Assembly: GCA_948567375.1 (NCBI GenBank)
Contig: OX419761.1
Coordinates: forward strand, 30,382,501-30,446,500
Length of the DNA: 64,000 bases
Direction of reading: 5' to 3'
Source: Lunularia cruciata
Taxonomy: Eukaryota; Streptophyta; Marchantiopsida; Lunulariales; Lunulariaceae
Shown here: positions 12,451 through 22,640 of the stretch, in pieces
How the letters are laid out: each line of letters begins with the position of its first letter
How positions within the stretch are numbered: the stretch's first letter is position 1
Program-made: the position numbers and the translations under genes
The notes under the pieces: model-generated
What the model saw: only the letters and a program-made list of their open reading frames with translations
The model's database searches: none
What the model was told of the DNA's origin: nothing

Positions 12451-15400
12451 TGTGGTACCCACATTTTTTGTTTTTTTTGAAATGAAGAAGAAGAAGTGTA
12501 TAGAGAAGTCGGATTGCGCTTGTATGGCCAAAGAAGGCAAAGAAAAGAGTCTTTGGGATGCAACCCAAGGTAACGTGGCTTTGGGTCATAAGGCAAAGTA
12601 CTTGGACTTGCCTTGTTGGCATACAACCCAAAGTAAGAAGTCTTCGTATCAAGGGGTGCTCAATCCGAGATGAGGACAATGTAACAACTTTTCTTTGGGG
12701 TGAGAAATTCAAGAAGGGACCATTCAAAAACTGGTGGTCATACGCGTGAAGGACACTTGCCAATGACAGGCGCATGCAAGAGGTGTGATTTCTCGATAGA
12801 AACTCGAATTGAAGAGAGATGAAGAAGGCGCGACTCTATAAAAATTGGGCTAACAATGAAGCAATGTCAAGCAATATTCCTTTGCTGTTGAGGAGTCGTC
12901 CTGCAGGAGATCGTGTGAAGGGAAGTAGAGTTGAAGATGTGCTGGTGTGTAGAGGAGAATTCAAGAGAGCTAATCCGAGAGACAATGAGGAAGAAAGAAA
13001 GATGGGAGGAGGAAAGAAGAACTCCAAATTTGCAATGAGAAATCATGCGATTTGGAGGTTAGATGTGATTGCCAAAATTGAAGTCTTGAGCCGACTTTGG
13101 ATCACATTCTTGGCATAGAACTAGAACGTGAGTTTTCCAAGATTCATGACCGAGATAATCAAGAGTAAATGTCTTGATGGCCTTGAGGAAGAGGAGAAGA
13201 GAGGAAATCTAGCTTGCTGGACGGAGTCAGATTGGAGATTAGTACTCGGAAGAAAGGTAAGCGCGGAGCAGGGTGCCACGTTCTTGGGGAAGGTAGAAGT
13301 AGCCAAAGAAACCCAAGAAGTGAGGGATGCATTCTCTTCAAAGCGTACAAAGAATGGGTACAAAGTAGAGAGATACAAGGATCCGGTCAAGAGAGGGATC
13401 ATGAGTGCTCTCATGGCAATCCTGAAGCCAGAAAGAATGACTTATGTGATGAAGCACCAAGCGGTGTTCTTCCATAAGATGTTTGCAAGAGAGCCAATCA
13501 ACTGGGCAAGGTGCTTCCATGGGCGAACAAGGCAGATGGTGTGGAACTTGTGGGATAAATTGCCTCCACACTACATTGTGCCGCTTGCAGCACATTTCTA
13601 CCTTGGGCTGAATCTGCTCAATGCGGCGGAGCGCAACAGAATGGTGTCGCATTTTCATCCCGACTTAAGAAAGGAAGTCAACACGGAGGAGCAGCAGTAC
13701 ATTCTTTAGATCCAAAGCAACAATGAGTACTACGCGCAAATGGGAAAGAGTGCGCAGGTGGATGTAAGTACTCCAAAGTTGAAGAAGCGGAGTCAACAAG
13801 GAGAAGGTGAAGATGTCAAGAGAACAAGACCTCGGAAAACCAGAAGAGTAAACCCGAGGAAAGGTATGGTGGTAATCATGTTGTCGGAAGAAGACTCGAA
13901 AGGTGAAGCCGAGTGCAAGTCCGAAGACTCGGAATGTGAGGAAGAACCCGAGCTCACACTATAGAGTGGAGATACAAGTAGTGACAGCGATGAAGGCGGG
14001 GAGATGACGTCGGTTCCCACAATAGAAGAAGAAGTTTGGATGGAGCTCAAAGAAGAGAGTAACGTGAAGTTAGAAGACAAAGTGCCAGAGCAAGAGGAGA
14101 AGAAGATTACTATTTAGAGAGGAGTTTGGTCCAAGCAAAAGGTGAAGTGTGAAGCGGGACCAAGCAAGGTAAGGGAAGAGGAGAATGCCAATTTGGGGAG
14201 TGAAGTGTCCATTCTGATATGACAATTGCAGAGAAGAAGGTGAGTATCGAGAAGAAAAGGTAAAGAAGGAGATCACTCTGCTAGTTGAAGTAATCGTGAG
14301 TGACGGAGTGGAGTACCTGCATGAAGTTGTGTGTCCTTTGTTGGTGAAATTGGAACACAAGAAGAAGGAGATGCAGTCAAAGTGTCCGGAGGTGAAGACT
14401 GTATTGCAAGTATTAGCACGACTAGAAGAAGAGAACTCGAAGTTGAAGAAGAGTATAATCTGAGGTGAGGAGGAAAAGGAAGTACTATGAGTGGATGCAG
14501 TAGTGCAGAGTCAAGTGGTAGAAAACTTGAGGAGAGAAGCAAGGTATGAAGAGGAACTTGTGAAGCAGAGTGCCATAGCAAAGGAAAGACAAATGGTTGA
14601 ATATGAGATCTTGAAGCAGCAGTTTGCTGATTCAAGACTAGAAATTATCCATGCTATGGTGAGAGTAGTAGAGAAGGAACAAGAGCTTGATAGGGTGGTG
14701 GAGAGTGTAGAAGAGATGAAGCAACTATGGCAACAAGAGTTGACAGTGAGATATAGGGAAGAAGAGAGATTGCGAGAGTTACTTTGTAATCAGGAGGAGA
14801 AGATTGTATAGAAGGAGAATGAGAAGGAAACTATGAAGGCTGAGTTTGAGGCAGAATTGGCAATGTACCAGGAGGATTGGCTTGCAGATCAGGAGCGCAA
14901 GAGGAAGATGAGACTGGAGCCCTTGAAGGAAATTGTAATTAGGATGAACGCAATGTTGAGTACAGAGGCCAGTGTGCGTATCGAGGAGATGAGGCTGCAC
15001 GAGTTGAAGTTGTTGGTGCAGGAGATGAGGAGGAGACATGTGAAGGATACCAATTTGAACGCATTGTTGATTAGTCTCAAAACTCATGTAGATAGGGAGA
15101 TATTGGAGGTAGAAGACAATATCACAATTAGATTAGACTTAGTAAAATTGGAGATAGATAAACTTTGGAAAGATGTTAGAGCAACACCCGAAGTAGATGA
15201 AGTAGGAGTGCAGATGTCCTCGGAGTTACCATTGGAGACATTAGAGAAGAGTGGGTTGGGAGAGAAGGAGTTAGAAAGATTACCCACTAGTGAGTTTTAG
15301 ATCAAGAAAGAGAACTATTAGATTTGGTAGAAGATGTAGGAGTTATAAAACCCAAGGACAAAATAGTAGAAAGTTAAAGTTACTTTGGGTTCGGGTTTGA

Positions 15401-16228
15401 AAGCCAAGAAAGAAGTAAACATCGGGTTGGATTAGTAACCGATTTGAGATTTGAAGAGGCAGATATGAAGAGGTGCATTGTCATTTTGGAGCTCTAGGTT
15501 AGAAGAGTTGTTGTAGAACGGTATTTTTGTTAGAACTACCGTTTGCTTCACTATGGAAGAGTGGCATTCGCAATCTTATGTTGTTTGGTGCTCATTATTT
15601 CTGAGAATAGACAAAGCAAAGTGTTGTTTTCAGTGCTCGTTGCTTGAGCTTAATTTCGAGTATCAACTTTGTGTTTGTGTTTGTGTTTGTATGGAGAATT
15701 TTGAAGTGCAAGTTAATGTGCTTGTTGGATGTTGGATTCCGCAGCCTTGATCTTCATTCTGTGTGTTTGATCTTGAGTGAAGTGCAATTGAAGCAATGCC
15801 TTGATAGATCTGAGAGGAATTGTAGTGTTGGTAGTATTCTGCATTTGTGAGTGCAGGGTGAAGTTGATGTGAAGCAATTTTGATCGAGGAAGTTGTGCCT
15901 TCAGTGGAGGGTAGAACACAATTTTGAGGTGAAGTTGTTTTGCAGTGAAGTGCTATTTTTGGGAGAGCCTAAATCATCACAATCAAGATTGTTTGGAAAG
16001 AGTTGAAGGTGTTGTGATTAAGAAGTGTGAATTCGTGACAAGACTACGAATCAGTGCTTGTTACTCTCTTTTGGGTGTGGTTTCTACCTGAGAAATTAAA
16101 GAAGAACTCAAGAAGGACTACATTGTTACTATTTGACTTTGTATTTGACCAATTCTGACTTGTATCTGTGCATGAATGAACTTTACTTACCCGATTACCG
16201 CAAAAGTGATATTTGCCGGGTTGTCACA
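12451..16228 (+). mobile_element. FamX long LTR (ORF-bearing), copy C, innermost and best preserved
   Basis: A 3778-bp unit begins TGTGGTACCCAC and ends CGGGTTGTCACA. It is flanked by gcgac (12446-12450) and gtgac (16229-16233), a 5-bp duplication with one C/T difference. It interrupts copy B at a point that is continuous in copy A (ggacacaacactttaa near 6700). It has no internal domain, PBS or second LTR, so by structure it is a solo LTR. Being innermost, it is the youngest of the three nested units, and it has the least damaged N-terminal coding region. Its first 500 bp differ from those of copies A and B, so it belongs to a distinct subfamily. Confidence 0.88.
12819..15300 (+). pseudogene. 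FamX LTR-borne ORF, copy C (reference copy)
   Basis: Unknown protein and the clearest copy. Frame 1 runs from ATG 12819 to about 14215 with stops at 13119 and 13125 (in place of Trp), 13707, 13962 and 14115. The stretch 13128-13709 is open for 193 codons and contains FSSKRTKNGYKVERYKDPVK, AVFFHKMFAREPINWARCFH, PPHYIVPLAAHFYLGLNLL and EVNTEEQQYIL. A basic-acidic linker follows. After a frameshift between 14215 and 14490, a coiled coil runs to 15300 (KLLVQEMRRRHVKDTNLNAL; LETLEKSGLGEKELERLP). The layout is a globular domain of about 230 residues plus a coiled coil of about 350 residues. It could be a gag-like or captured host protein; I cannot decide. Confidence 0.7.
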
Positions 16229-16930
16229 GTGACACTTTAACTCCTTTTGGACTTTGGAAAATTTCACTCTCAATAGGCTTCTTGACACACACTACTACAT
16301 GATGACTACTCAAAGGAATGCAATATCTATTGAACATATTTGATTTCCCCCTATGCAATTGCAATTTTATAGTACCCCAAAGTGCATTCATTCTTTAGTC
16401 AATTTCAAAATCAACTCCCACTTCTTTTGTGTGTTGGTTTTCTATCACTATCAAGGTATTCTTCTCTTGCCTCCACCATTTCTTGAAGTGTACTTTCTTG
16501 CCTAGCCTGACAGGTAGAGAGGTTGTTACATTGTCTTTGTCTTGGCCTTAGCTTCCCGGTCTGAAGATGCACTTCTTTAGATTTATCTCTTTGTAAGCCC
16601 ATCCGAGTATTTTTGGTTCCCAACCTCAGGTCAAGTTCTTTGGGTTTACTCAGAAGACACACAAGTCCATTCTTTCCTTCATAATTTGGCTTTCTTAATT
16701 CACTTCTTCTTCAAAAATTTAACAAAACAAAAGAAAAAAAATATGGGTACCACAACTTGTTACTCTCTTCTGGGTGTGGTTTCTACTGGAGAGATTAAAG
16801 AAGAACTTAAGAAGGACTGATTTGATTACTTTTCTTTCTATTTGGATATTTCTGACTTGTATCTCTATGTGAATAAACTCTACTTTCCTGATTATTGCAA
16901 AAGTGATATTTTCCAAGTTGTCACATAGGT

Positions 16931-17199
16931 TGAGTATTTGGGTCACACTATCTACCCTAGATGACTTGTTGTTCAACAAACCAAGGTGGAGGCTATTGCA
17001 CGTATTCCTCAACCTATGAATGTGAGTAGAGTGTGAGCATTTCTTGAGTTGGTGAACTTCTATTGCCAATATATTCTAGGATTTAGTGCCACCCCAAGGC
17101 TTTGATGAAATTTACCAAGCTTATAGAGGAGTGGTGTTAGGGAAAAAGAGATAACAAAAGAGAGCTTTGTAAAGCTCAAGGAGAGATTGACATTTGCTC
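16931..17199 (+). pseudogene. G1 reverse transcriptase, part 3
   Basis: After the A2 target duplication the domain resumes with VEYLGHTIYPR, VQQTKVEAIARIPQP and FLELVNFYCQYI. These match the thumb and connection segment of Ty3/gypsy reverse transcriptases. The last recognisable piece is EITKESFVKLKERLTFA, the start of the RNase H connection. At 17199 the gene is cut by the G3 5' LTR. Later parts of G1 pol are not in the window. Confidence 0.8.
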
Positions 17200-17889
17200 T
17201 GTAACACCCATTTGTGCATGTGTGTGGTATTGTGATTTTAGCTTGGTATTATAAAAACTTGAGAGATATTATTTATATAGAGATAAATGATGGTTCTACA
17301 TTAGTCATTATTGGCTAAAGTTAGTCATAGCTAAGATAGTGGGGACCTTACTTTAGAGGAAGTGGAAAAGATTACCACCACTATTTTGGATTCTAGTGTG
17401 TTGACTTGGTATTATTCCTAGATGTTTGGCTTTGAGGAAAGAGTAGAAACTCTTGGGCCCACAAGCCTTTTTATTTTGGATTTCTCTATAGTCCAAGGAA
17501 AGCCCATGTGAAGGAATCCTTGACTTAGTGGTTGGGTCAAGATAAGATCACATGCTTAGTGGAATATGCCCATGTGGATGGATATTCCTTTATACTTTTT
17601 GACTTTACTTGACTTTTAGCCTAGTAACTTGAGTTATTGTAGTAAATAGTAACTTTAGTGCATAACTTTTTCACAAGTATATAAACAAGGAGTGAGGAGG
17701 TACTCATCATCCTTTCATTTGCAACTATTTTTCTCTCAATGAGTTCTCTAGTGAGCAATGTCTTCAGTCTTGGAGTGTTAGCCTTGGAGGAGTATGATGG
17801 AGTTGGGATTCCTTGCTTTCTTAGTCCATGATGTGCTACCATTATAGCCATTAGAGGTTCATCCTGAGTAAGATACAAGCCTGCTCACA
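17200..17889 (+). repeat. G3 5' LTR
   Basis: A 690-bp LTR begins TGTAACACCCATTTG and ends CCTGCTCACA. It is recognised by matching solo LTRs in reverse orientation at 18093-18769 and 30856-31530, and the start of the 3' LTR at 30196. A tRNA-Asp-like primer-binding site follows it directly. Confidence 0.85.
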
Positions 17890-17912
17890 ATTTTGGTTCC
17901 ATTGCCAAGACC
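17890..17912 (+). other. G3 primer-binding site, tRNA-Asp-like
   Basis: Immediately after the LTR: attTTGGTTCCATTGCCAAGACC. This resembles TGGCGCCGTTGCCGGGGATC, the complement of the plant tRNA-Asp 3' end, after several C-to-T or G-to-A changes. Athila-type elements often use this primer. Confidence 0.6.
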
Positions 17913-18092
17913 TCTCTAGAAGGCAAGATAATGTTCCGCGTACAATTCTATATTAGATAGAAGGAGGCTATGAGAGCTCACTTGAGAAATTTAGGGGAGG
18001 AGAAGGCTAAACTTATATTAGAGAACTTGGACCCATTTATATATAGTGTAGTTCATTATGATGTCTTTGGGATAATTTTGTACATCTTGTAC

Positions 18093-18769
18093 TGTGAGCC
18101 GGCCTGTCTCTCACTCAGGATGAACCTCTGATGGCTATTATGGTAGCGCACCATGGACTAAGAAGGCAAGGAACCCCAACTCCATCATACTCCTCCAAGG
18201 CTAACACTCCAAGACTCAAGACATTGCTCACTAGAGAACTCAATGAGAGAGATAGTTGCAAATGAAAGGATCATGAGTACCTCCTCACCCCTTGTTTATA
18301 TACTTGTGAAATAGTTACGTACCAAAGTTACTAATTAACGTAGTAACTCAAGTTACTAGACTAAAAGTCAAGTAAAGTCAAAAAGTAGAAAGGAATATCC
18401 ATTCACATGGGCATATTCCCCTTATCTTGACCCAACCACTAAAGCAAGGATTCCTTCACATGGGCTATCCTTGGACTAAAGAAAAATCCAAAACAAAAAG
18501 GCTTGCGGGCCCAAGAGTTCTCAACTCTTTCCCCAAAGCCAAACACCTAGGAATAATACCAAGTCAACACACTAAAATCCAAAATAGTGGTGCTCATCTT
18601 TTCTACTTCCTCTAAAGTAAGGTCCCATCTATCTTAGCTATGACTAACTTTAGCTAACCATGACTAATATAGAACCATCCTTTATCTCTATATAAATAAT
18701 ATCTCTTAAGTACTTGTAATACCAAGCTAAATATCACAATACCACACACATGCACAAATGGGTGTTACA
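18093..18769 (-). mobile_element. Solo LTR of G3 family inside the G3 leader
   Basis: A 677-bp reversed LTR begins TGTGAGCCGGCCTG and ends GGGTGTTACA. It is flanked by gtac at 18089-18092 and 18770-18773. It lies between the G3 primer site and gag, so it is a later insertion by a relative. Confidence 0.85.
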
Positions 18770-18773
18770 GTAC

Positions 18774-19559
18774 ACATGAGAGTATTTGGAGAGATTGTAT
18801 GAAGGGAGTTGCAGATTTTAGGAATTAAGGTAATTTTGGGCAAAATCTAAAGTTTAGGATCTGGACTTGAAATTTCTTCATATGATAGTTTAGGTTATCC
18901 TTCAATTAGCATGCTTGAAATTATGATGAGAGATACTATGCACATTGGGCTAGAATTTTTGAAAGTTGATAGGGTAAATTGCTCCATTAATTGCATGCTC
19001 TCTAGAAAATTGTACAGAGTCTGCAATTTCTTCAATTTTCAATGAATTGTTGTGAAACTTCCAAGAAAATTTATTGCATTGTATCCTACCTATTGACACA
19101 AAAATTAGAGAGAGATCATTCTTGAACATATAGTTAAATTTTTTTTAAGTGAGGGAGTGGTTTTCAGACCAAATCTGAAATATGTGTGCTTAATAGAAAG
19201 ATGCATATGCCAAATGGCTTAATGAAATTTTGCAAGAAGAGGAGCACTAAAATTGTGATTAAGTGTGAAAAATTTCAGAGGACTGTGTCATACCAGTTGA
19301 GAGATTTGAGTGACATTGTGAGGAGGGGTCAATTTAGAGGAGGGTCAATTTTATAGAGTTGAGATCTCATGCATGAGGAGTGTGATAGTAACAAAAAGCA
19401 TGTTTGAGTGTTTAGATTCATCTTGAGAACATGGAGGGTCACCAAGAGTAGAAATTGAGGCTATGAAGGGTTCCCCAAGGGATTGAGGTGATTGTAGGGA
19501 TGGATTTGAGGAAAAGGGAGTTTAGAATAGAATGTGGAATGTTGAGAGGATCCAAAAAC
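18774..19559 (+). other. G3 leader, no gene recognised
   Basis: AT-rich sequence between the solo LTR and the zinc-knuckle remnant. There is no convincing reading frame. A degenerate coding remnant may be present in the last 150 bases. Confidence 0.35.
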
Positions 19560-19830
19560 CTACACCACATGGAGGAAAGAGTGAGTCTAAGTGCTTTTTA
19601 TGTGGAGAGAAGAGACATAAGGCAAGTTCATGTACATTGACTTTTGAGAGCAAGAGATTGAGGGAAATGAGAGGCTTACTTGACTTGGGTTTGCATGTTT
19701 GACCTTCTTCAACAAGATTGGGAGGGAGAAGATCTAAGACCAAGAAGTTGTGTGAGGTTTGTGGAGTGGAAGGACTTCCAAAATGACATAAGTGTAGTGC
19801 AGTAAAAGCACTTTTGGAAACTTTGGTGAA
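19560..19830 (+). pseudogene. Extra zinc-knuckle ORF upstream of G3 gag
   Basis: A reading frame encodes two Cys-rich motifs. CFLCGEKRHKASSC at 19592-19633 is a perfect CX2CX4HX4C zinc knuckle, and a second motif, CEVCGVEGLPK-stop-HKC, lies at 19751-19795. Zinc knuckles normally sit at the C-terminus of gag, but the recognisable G3 gag with its own knuckle starts downstream at about 19930. This is therefore either the end of an older gag copy or an extra nucleic-acid-binding ORF. Stops at about 19699 and 19784 break it. Confidence 0.5.
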
Positions 19831-19929
19831 TGATCTTGGAGAGAGTCTTAGTATAACTATAGAAATACTACCACCTTCATCAGCTAGTTCTCAAGATGAA
19901 TTATGGAGATAATCTTTCAACTTATGGAT

Positions 19930-20840
19930 AAACTATCTATGAGAGTTGAGGAAGGATGAGTGGGCCTCATTATTACCAGATTTCTTTGAAGATGCAACAC
20001 TTACATGGTACGAGTCAGAATTCCAAAAGAGTGAGGAGAGATGGGCAAGATGAGTCTTGGGAGAGTTTGACTTCAACACTTGTTGAGAACTTTCTTCCAG
20101 ATGAAAGTTATGAGAGATTGATGAGTGAAGTTACCTTTCTCAAGCAAAAAGATGGAGAAGTGAGATTCTATGTGGAAAGAGTGGAAAATTTAGAGTCATG
20201 ATTTTGTATAGTGTTGAGGAAGGGTGGGGATGATGTAGAGACTACTATGATTGGCATAGGGGCCATGCTCACCATGAATTTTGTGGGAGGGTTGAGACCA
20301 CAAATGAGAAGCAAGATGAGATGTGAGACACCTTCTTCCAAGGTTGAAGCTATCAAGATCGCAATTTGTATGGAGGAGAGTTTGGGAGGGGATGAGATTG
20401 ATTTGGTGGTGAAAGAGGTTGTGCATCCTCCTCAAAGCTATAAATATGGTGGAACTTTTGATACTTTGGTGACAAGGGTTACACCCCAAGTAGTAGTTGA
20501 TCCAATTCTTGCACCTCCATCAAAAGATCCACTTCAAACCATCACAAAACAACTTGCAGATCTCAAGATTAATGTGGTGCAATTATGGGAGAAGAGAGAG
20601 GTGGATCAAAATGTAGGGAAAGGACCTAGGAGTTATGGAAAATATCCATATAGAAGAGGCCAACCAGCCAACAATTTCAATGATAAAAAAATTTTTGGTT
20701 GTGGAGGAAGAGGCCATATCCAAAGGAATTGCCCAAGTTCCACTAACCATGGAGGAAGGGTTTACGAGAGAGCCATTAGAAGGAAAGAGGGAGGTAGTGA
20801 ACCCAAGTGGCTCCTAATCCAAACAAAGGTAAAGGGATAG
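19930..20840 (+). pseudogene. G3 Ty3/gypsy gag remnant
   Basis: Gag of an Athila/Tat-like element. It reads FFEDATLTWYESEFQKSEER, then after a frameshift ESLTSTLVENFLPDESYERL and FLKQKDGEVRFYVERVENL. The frame then continues from 20211, with PYRRGQPANNF and a knuckle, FGCGGRGHIQRNC, whose first Cys is lost. The region precedes protease and pol on the same strand. Frameshifts near 20060-20080 and a stop at 20201 make it non-functional. Confidence 0.75.
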
Positions 20841-21289
20841 CATCTATAGATGTGGTTGAGAGTAAGTATGAGAAGGTGGAGAGCTCAAACTCCAATGTCT
20901 TCATTTGGATCTTTTGGCACAAGAGAAGAAGAGAGCTTGTTTTGTAGAGGATGTGCACTCTTCTCAAGGATTTACTCCTAATCAAGATACTCCTATGCCT
21001 ACTATGAGCACTCGCACAAGAACTTCAACACCATCAACAATAAAGACTCCAAGGAAGAAGTTGGGGATGGAAGATTTCTTGATCTCAAAGCAACAATAGA
21101 ACTATAATGTCTTGGAGGATGTTGGTAGTCATAAGGCTAACATCACAATGGGCTAAAGGATTGCTTTGAATCCTACTTTGAGAAAGGAGTTTGGAGGTGG
21201 TTTGAGTTCTACAAGGAGCAAGAGGAAGAAGAAAGCAAAAGCTCCAGTATCAATGGGGTTGTGGATGCCAAGCCAGCACCATGAGAGGC

Positions 21290-21615
21290 TTGTGAATATG
21301 CTTCCAAGATTGATGCAAGAGTGAATGGTCACAACATCAAGGATGCATTGGTTGATGGAGGATCAACACTAAATGCAATGTCAAAAAGGTTGATGAAGAA
21401 GTTGGATATCATACCCTCAAAACCTTCAAAATTTGTGGTGAGCATGGCAAACAAGCAACAAGTTTGACCAGTAGGAGTGATGGATAAAGTGGTAGTTTCA
21501 GTTTTGGGAGTTCAAAATCTGATGACTTTCTAAGTCTTGAAGGATTCAAGCTATGGCTTATTCCTTGGGAGGCCATGGTTGAGAGCAGCACACACAACTA
21601 ATAGATGACACAAAG
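21290..21615 (+). pseudogene. G3 retropepsin-like protease remnant
   Basis: The frame reads KIDARVNGHNIKDALVDGGS, followed by TLNAMSKRLMKKLDIIPS and later YGLFLGRPWLRAA. This is the layout of a plant gypsy protease: Asp at the active site and hydrophobic-Leu-Gly-Arg-Pro-Trp at the C-terminal end. The active-site triad reads Asp-Gly-Gly rather than Asp-Ser/Thr-Gly, and stops occur at about 21466 and 21529. Confidence 0.65.
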
Positions 21616-21620
21616 GGTAC

Positions 21621-22640
21621 TTGAGGATTGGGCCATCAAACCATAGAGTCATAGCTCTTGTGACTAATACCACCAACACTTCACATCTAGATACACCATC
21701 TTCTGATTATTGGGAATCCAATTTTGAAGAAAGAGCTTCAAGTGTGGACACAAGCATGGAAGAGGAGACTTCCATAGAGGAAGATGAATCTGATTCAGAT
21801 GTGTATCCCTTGTGTGCTATGGATTTTGTACCTAAGCCATAGGTTTTGAAGGACCCAAATAAACCACCATTGATACTTGAGGAGATAGAGAGGAGGTTAC
21901 CTACCCTCAAGTATGGTCAAAATGTTACCAAGGAGGAGAAGGTGAGATTTGAGGAGATTTTCTGCAAGTTCATCCGCTTGTTTGCTTTCAGTTACAAGGA
22001 CTTGGAGGAGCACAAGATAGAGGTGGAGTCACATGTAAGACTTATCTACTAAAAGCAACATTGCATTAGCTTACCAATAGCTTTTGTTGTGAAGGAGGAG
22101 ATTGATAAGCTCAAGAATGCTGGATTTATCTTTGAGGTGGAGAATTCAAAATGGGTGTCTCCAATTGTGATTGTGAAGAAAAAGAATGGCAAGCTTCAAG
22201 TATGTGTGGATTACAAGAAGCTCAATATTGTTACCAAGAAGGACTACTACCCATTACCATTCATTGATGAGATCTTGGAGGAGGTTACGGGTCATGAGAG
22301 GTATACTTTTGGAGATGGTTATAGTGGATATAACCAAATCAAGATTGCACCAAAGCATCAACAACTCACCACATTCAACACACCTTGGGTAACTTACACT
22401 TTCAAGTTCATGCCTTTTGGGCTTTGCAATGCTCTAGCCACATTCCAATGGTTCATGAACAACGCATTTGAACCTTTCATTGGGGAATTTGTGAGAGACT
22501 TCATTGATGACTTTTGTGTGTATGGGAGCAAAGAGGAGCACTTTGAACACCTAATCAAGGTCTTGCAATACTTGGATGCGGTAAATGCATCACTCAACCT
22601 AGAGAAGTGCATTTTTGGATGTGAAGAAGGTCTACTTTAG
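21621..22640 (+). pseudogene. G3 reverse transcriptase
   Basis: One frame, with stops at 21840, 22050 and 22638. After an acidic linker (DTSMEEETSIEEDES) the reverse transcriptase runs from about 22089. It contains VSPIVIVKKKNGKLQVCVDY, FGDGYSGYNQIKIAP, FMPFGLCNALATFQ and the catalytic palm strand FIDDFCVY with both aspartates kept. The Asp-Gly-Tyr-Ser-Gly-Tyr-Asn-Gln form is typical of the Athila/Tat branch of plant Ty3/gypsy elements. It would convert the RNA copy to DNA in the cytoplasmic particle. Only three stops interrupt about 340 codons, so decay is moderate. Confidence 0.85.

Larger units (their letters stand above)
9187..16754 (-). mobile_element. FamX long LTR (ORF-bearing), copy B, middle shell
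   Basis: Begins TGTGACAACTTGGC at 9187 and ends GGGTACCACA at 16754. The flanking 5-mers gcttg (9182-9186) and acttg (16755-16759) form a target duplication with one G/A difference. After removing copy C (12451-16228) and one copy of its target, the unit is about 3785 bp, almost the length of copies A and C. Orientation is minus. It sits inside LTR A2, at the place where the A2 sequence agtgcttgttactctc is interrupted. Confidence 0.87.
7678..16925 (+). mobile_element. FamX type II solo LTR A2 (outer shell of a triple nest)
   Basis: Begins TGTGGTACC at 7678 and ends GTTGTCACA at 16925, with the perfect 5-bp duplication taggt at 7673-7677 and 16926-16930. Its own sequence is 7678-9186 plus 16760-16925, about 1.68 kb; the rest is copy B, which itself contains copy C. 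This is the shorter LTR type without the full ORF: it keeps the C-terminal ORF codons (8364-8570, ending in GLEAKVEVDIGLV). It also has the TATA-like box at 8682 and the family 3' region. It is inserted in the G1 reverse transcriptase. Confidence 0.88.

Noticed and set aside
12819-15300. Host gene for a coiled-coil (for example myosin- or kinesin-like) protein
   Set aside because: It is multi-copy, lies inside TG...CA units with target duplications, and decays with them. The coiled-coil similarity to cytoskeletal proteins is compositional only.
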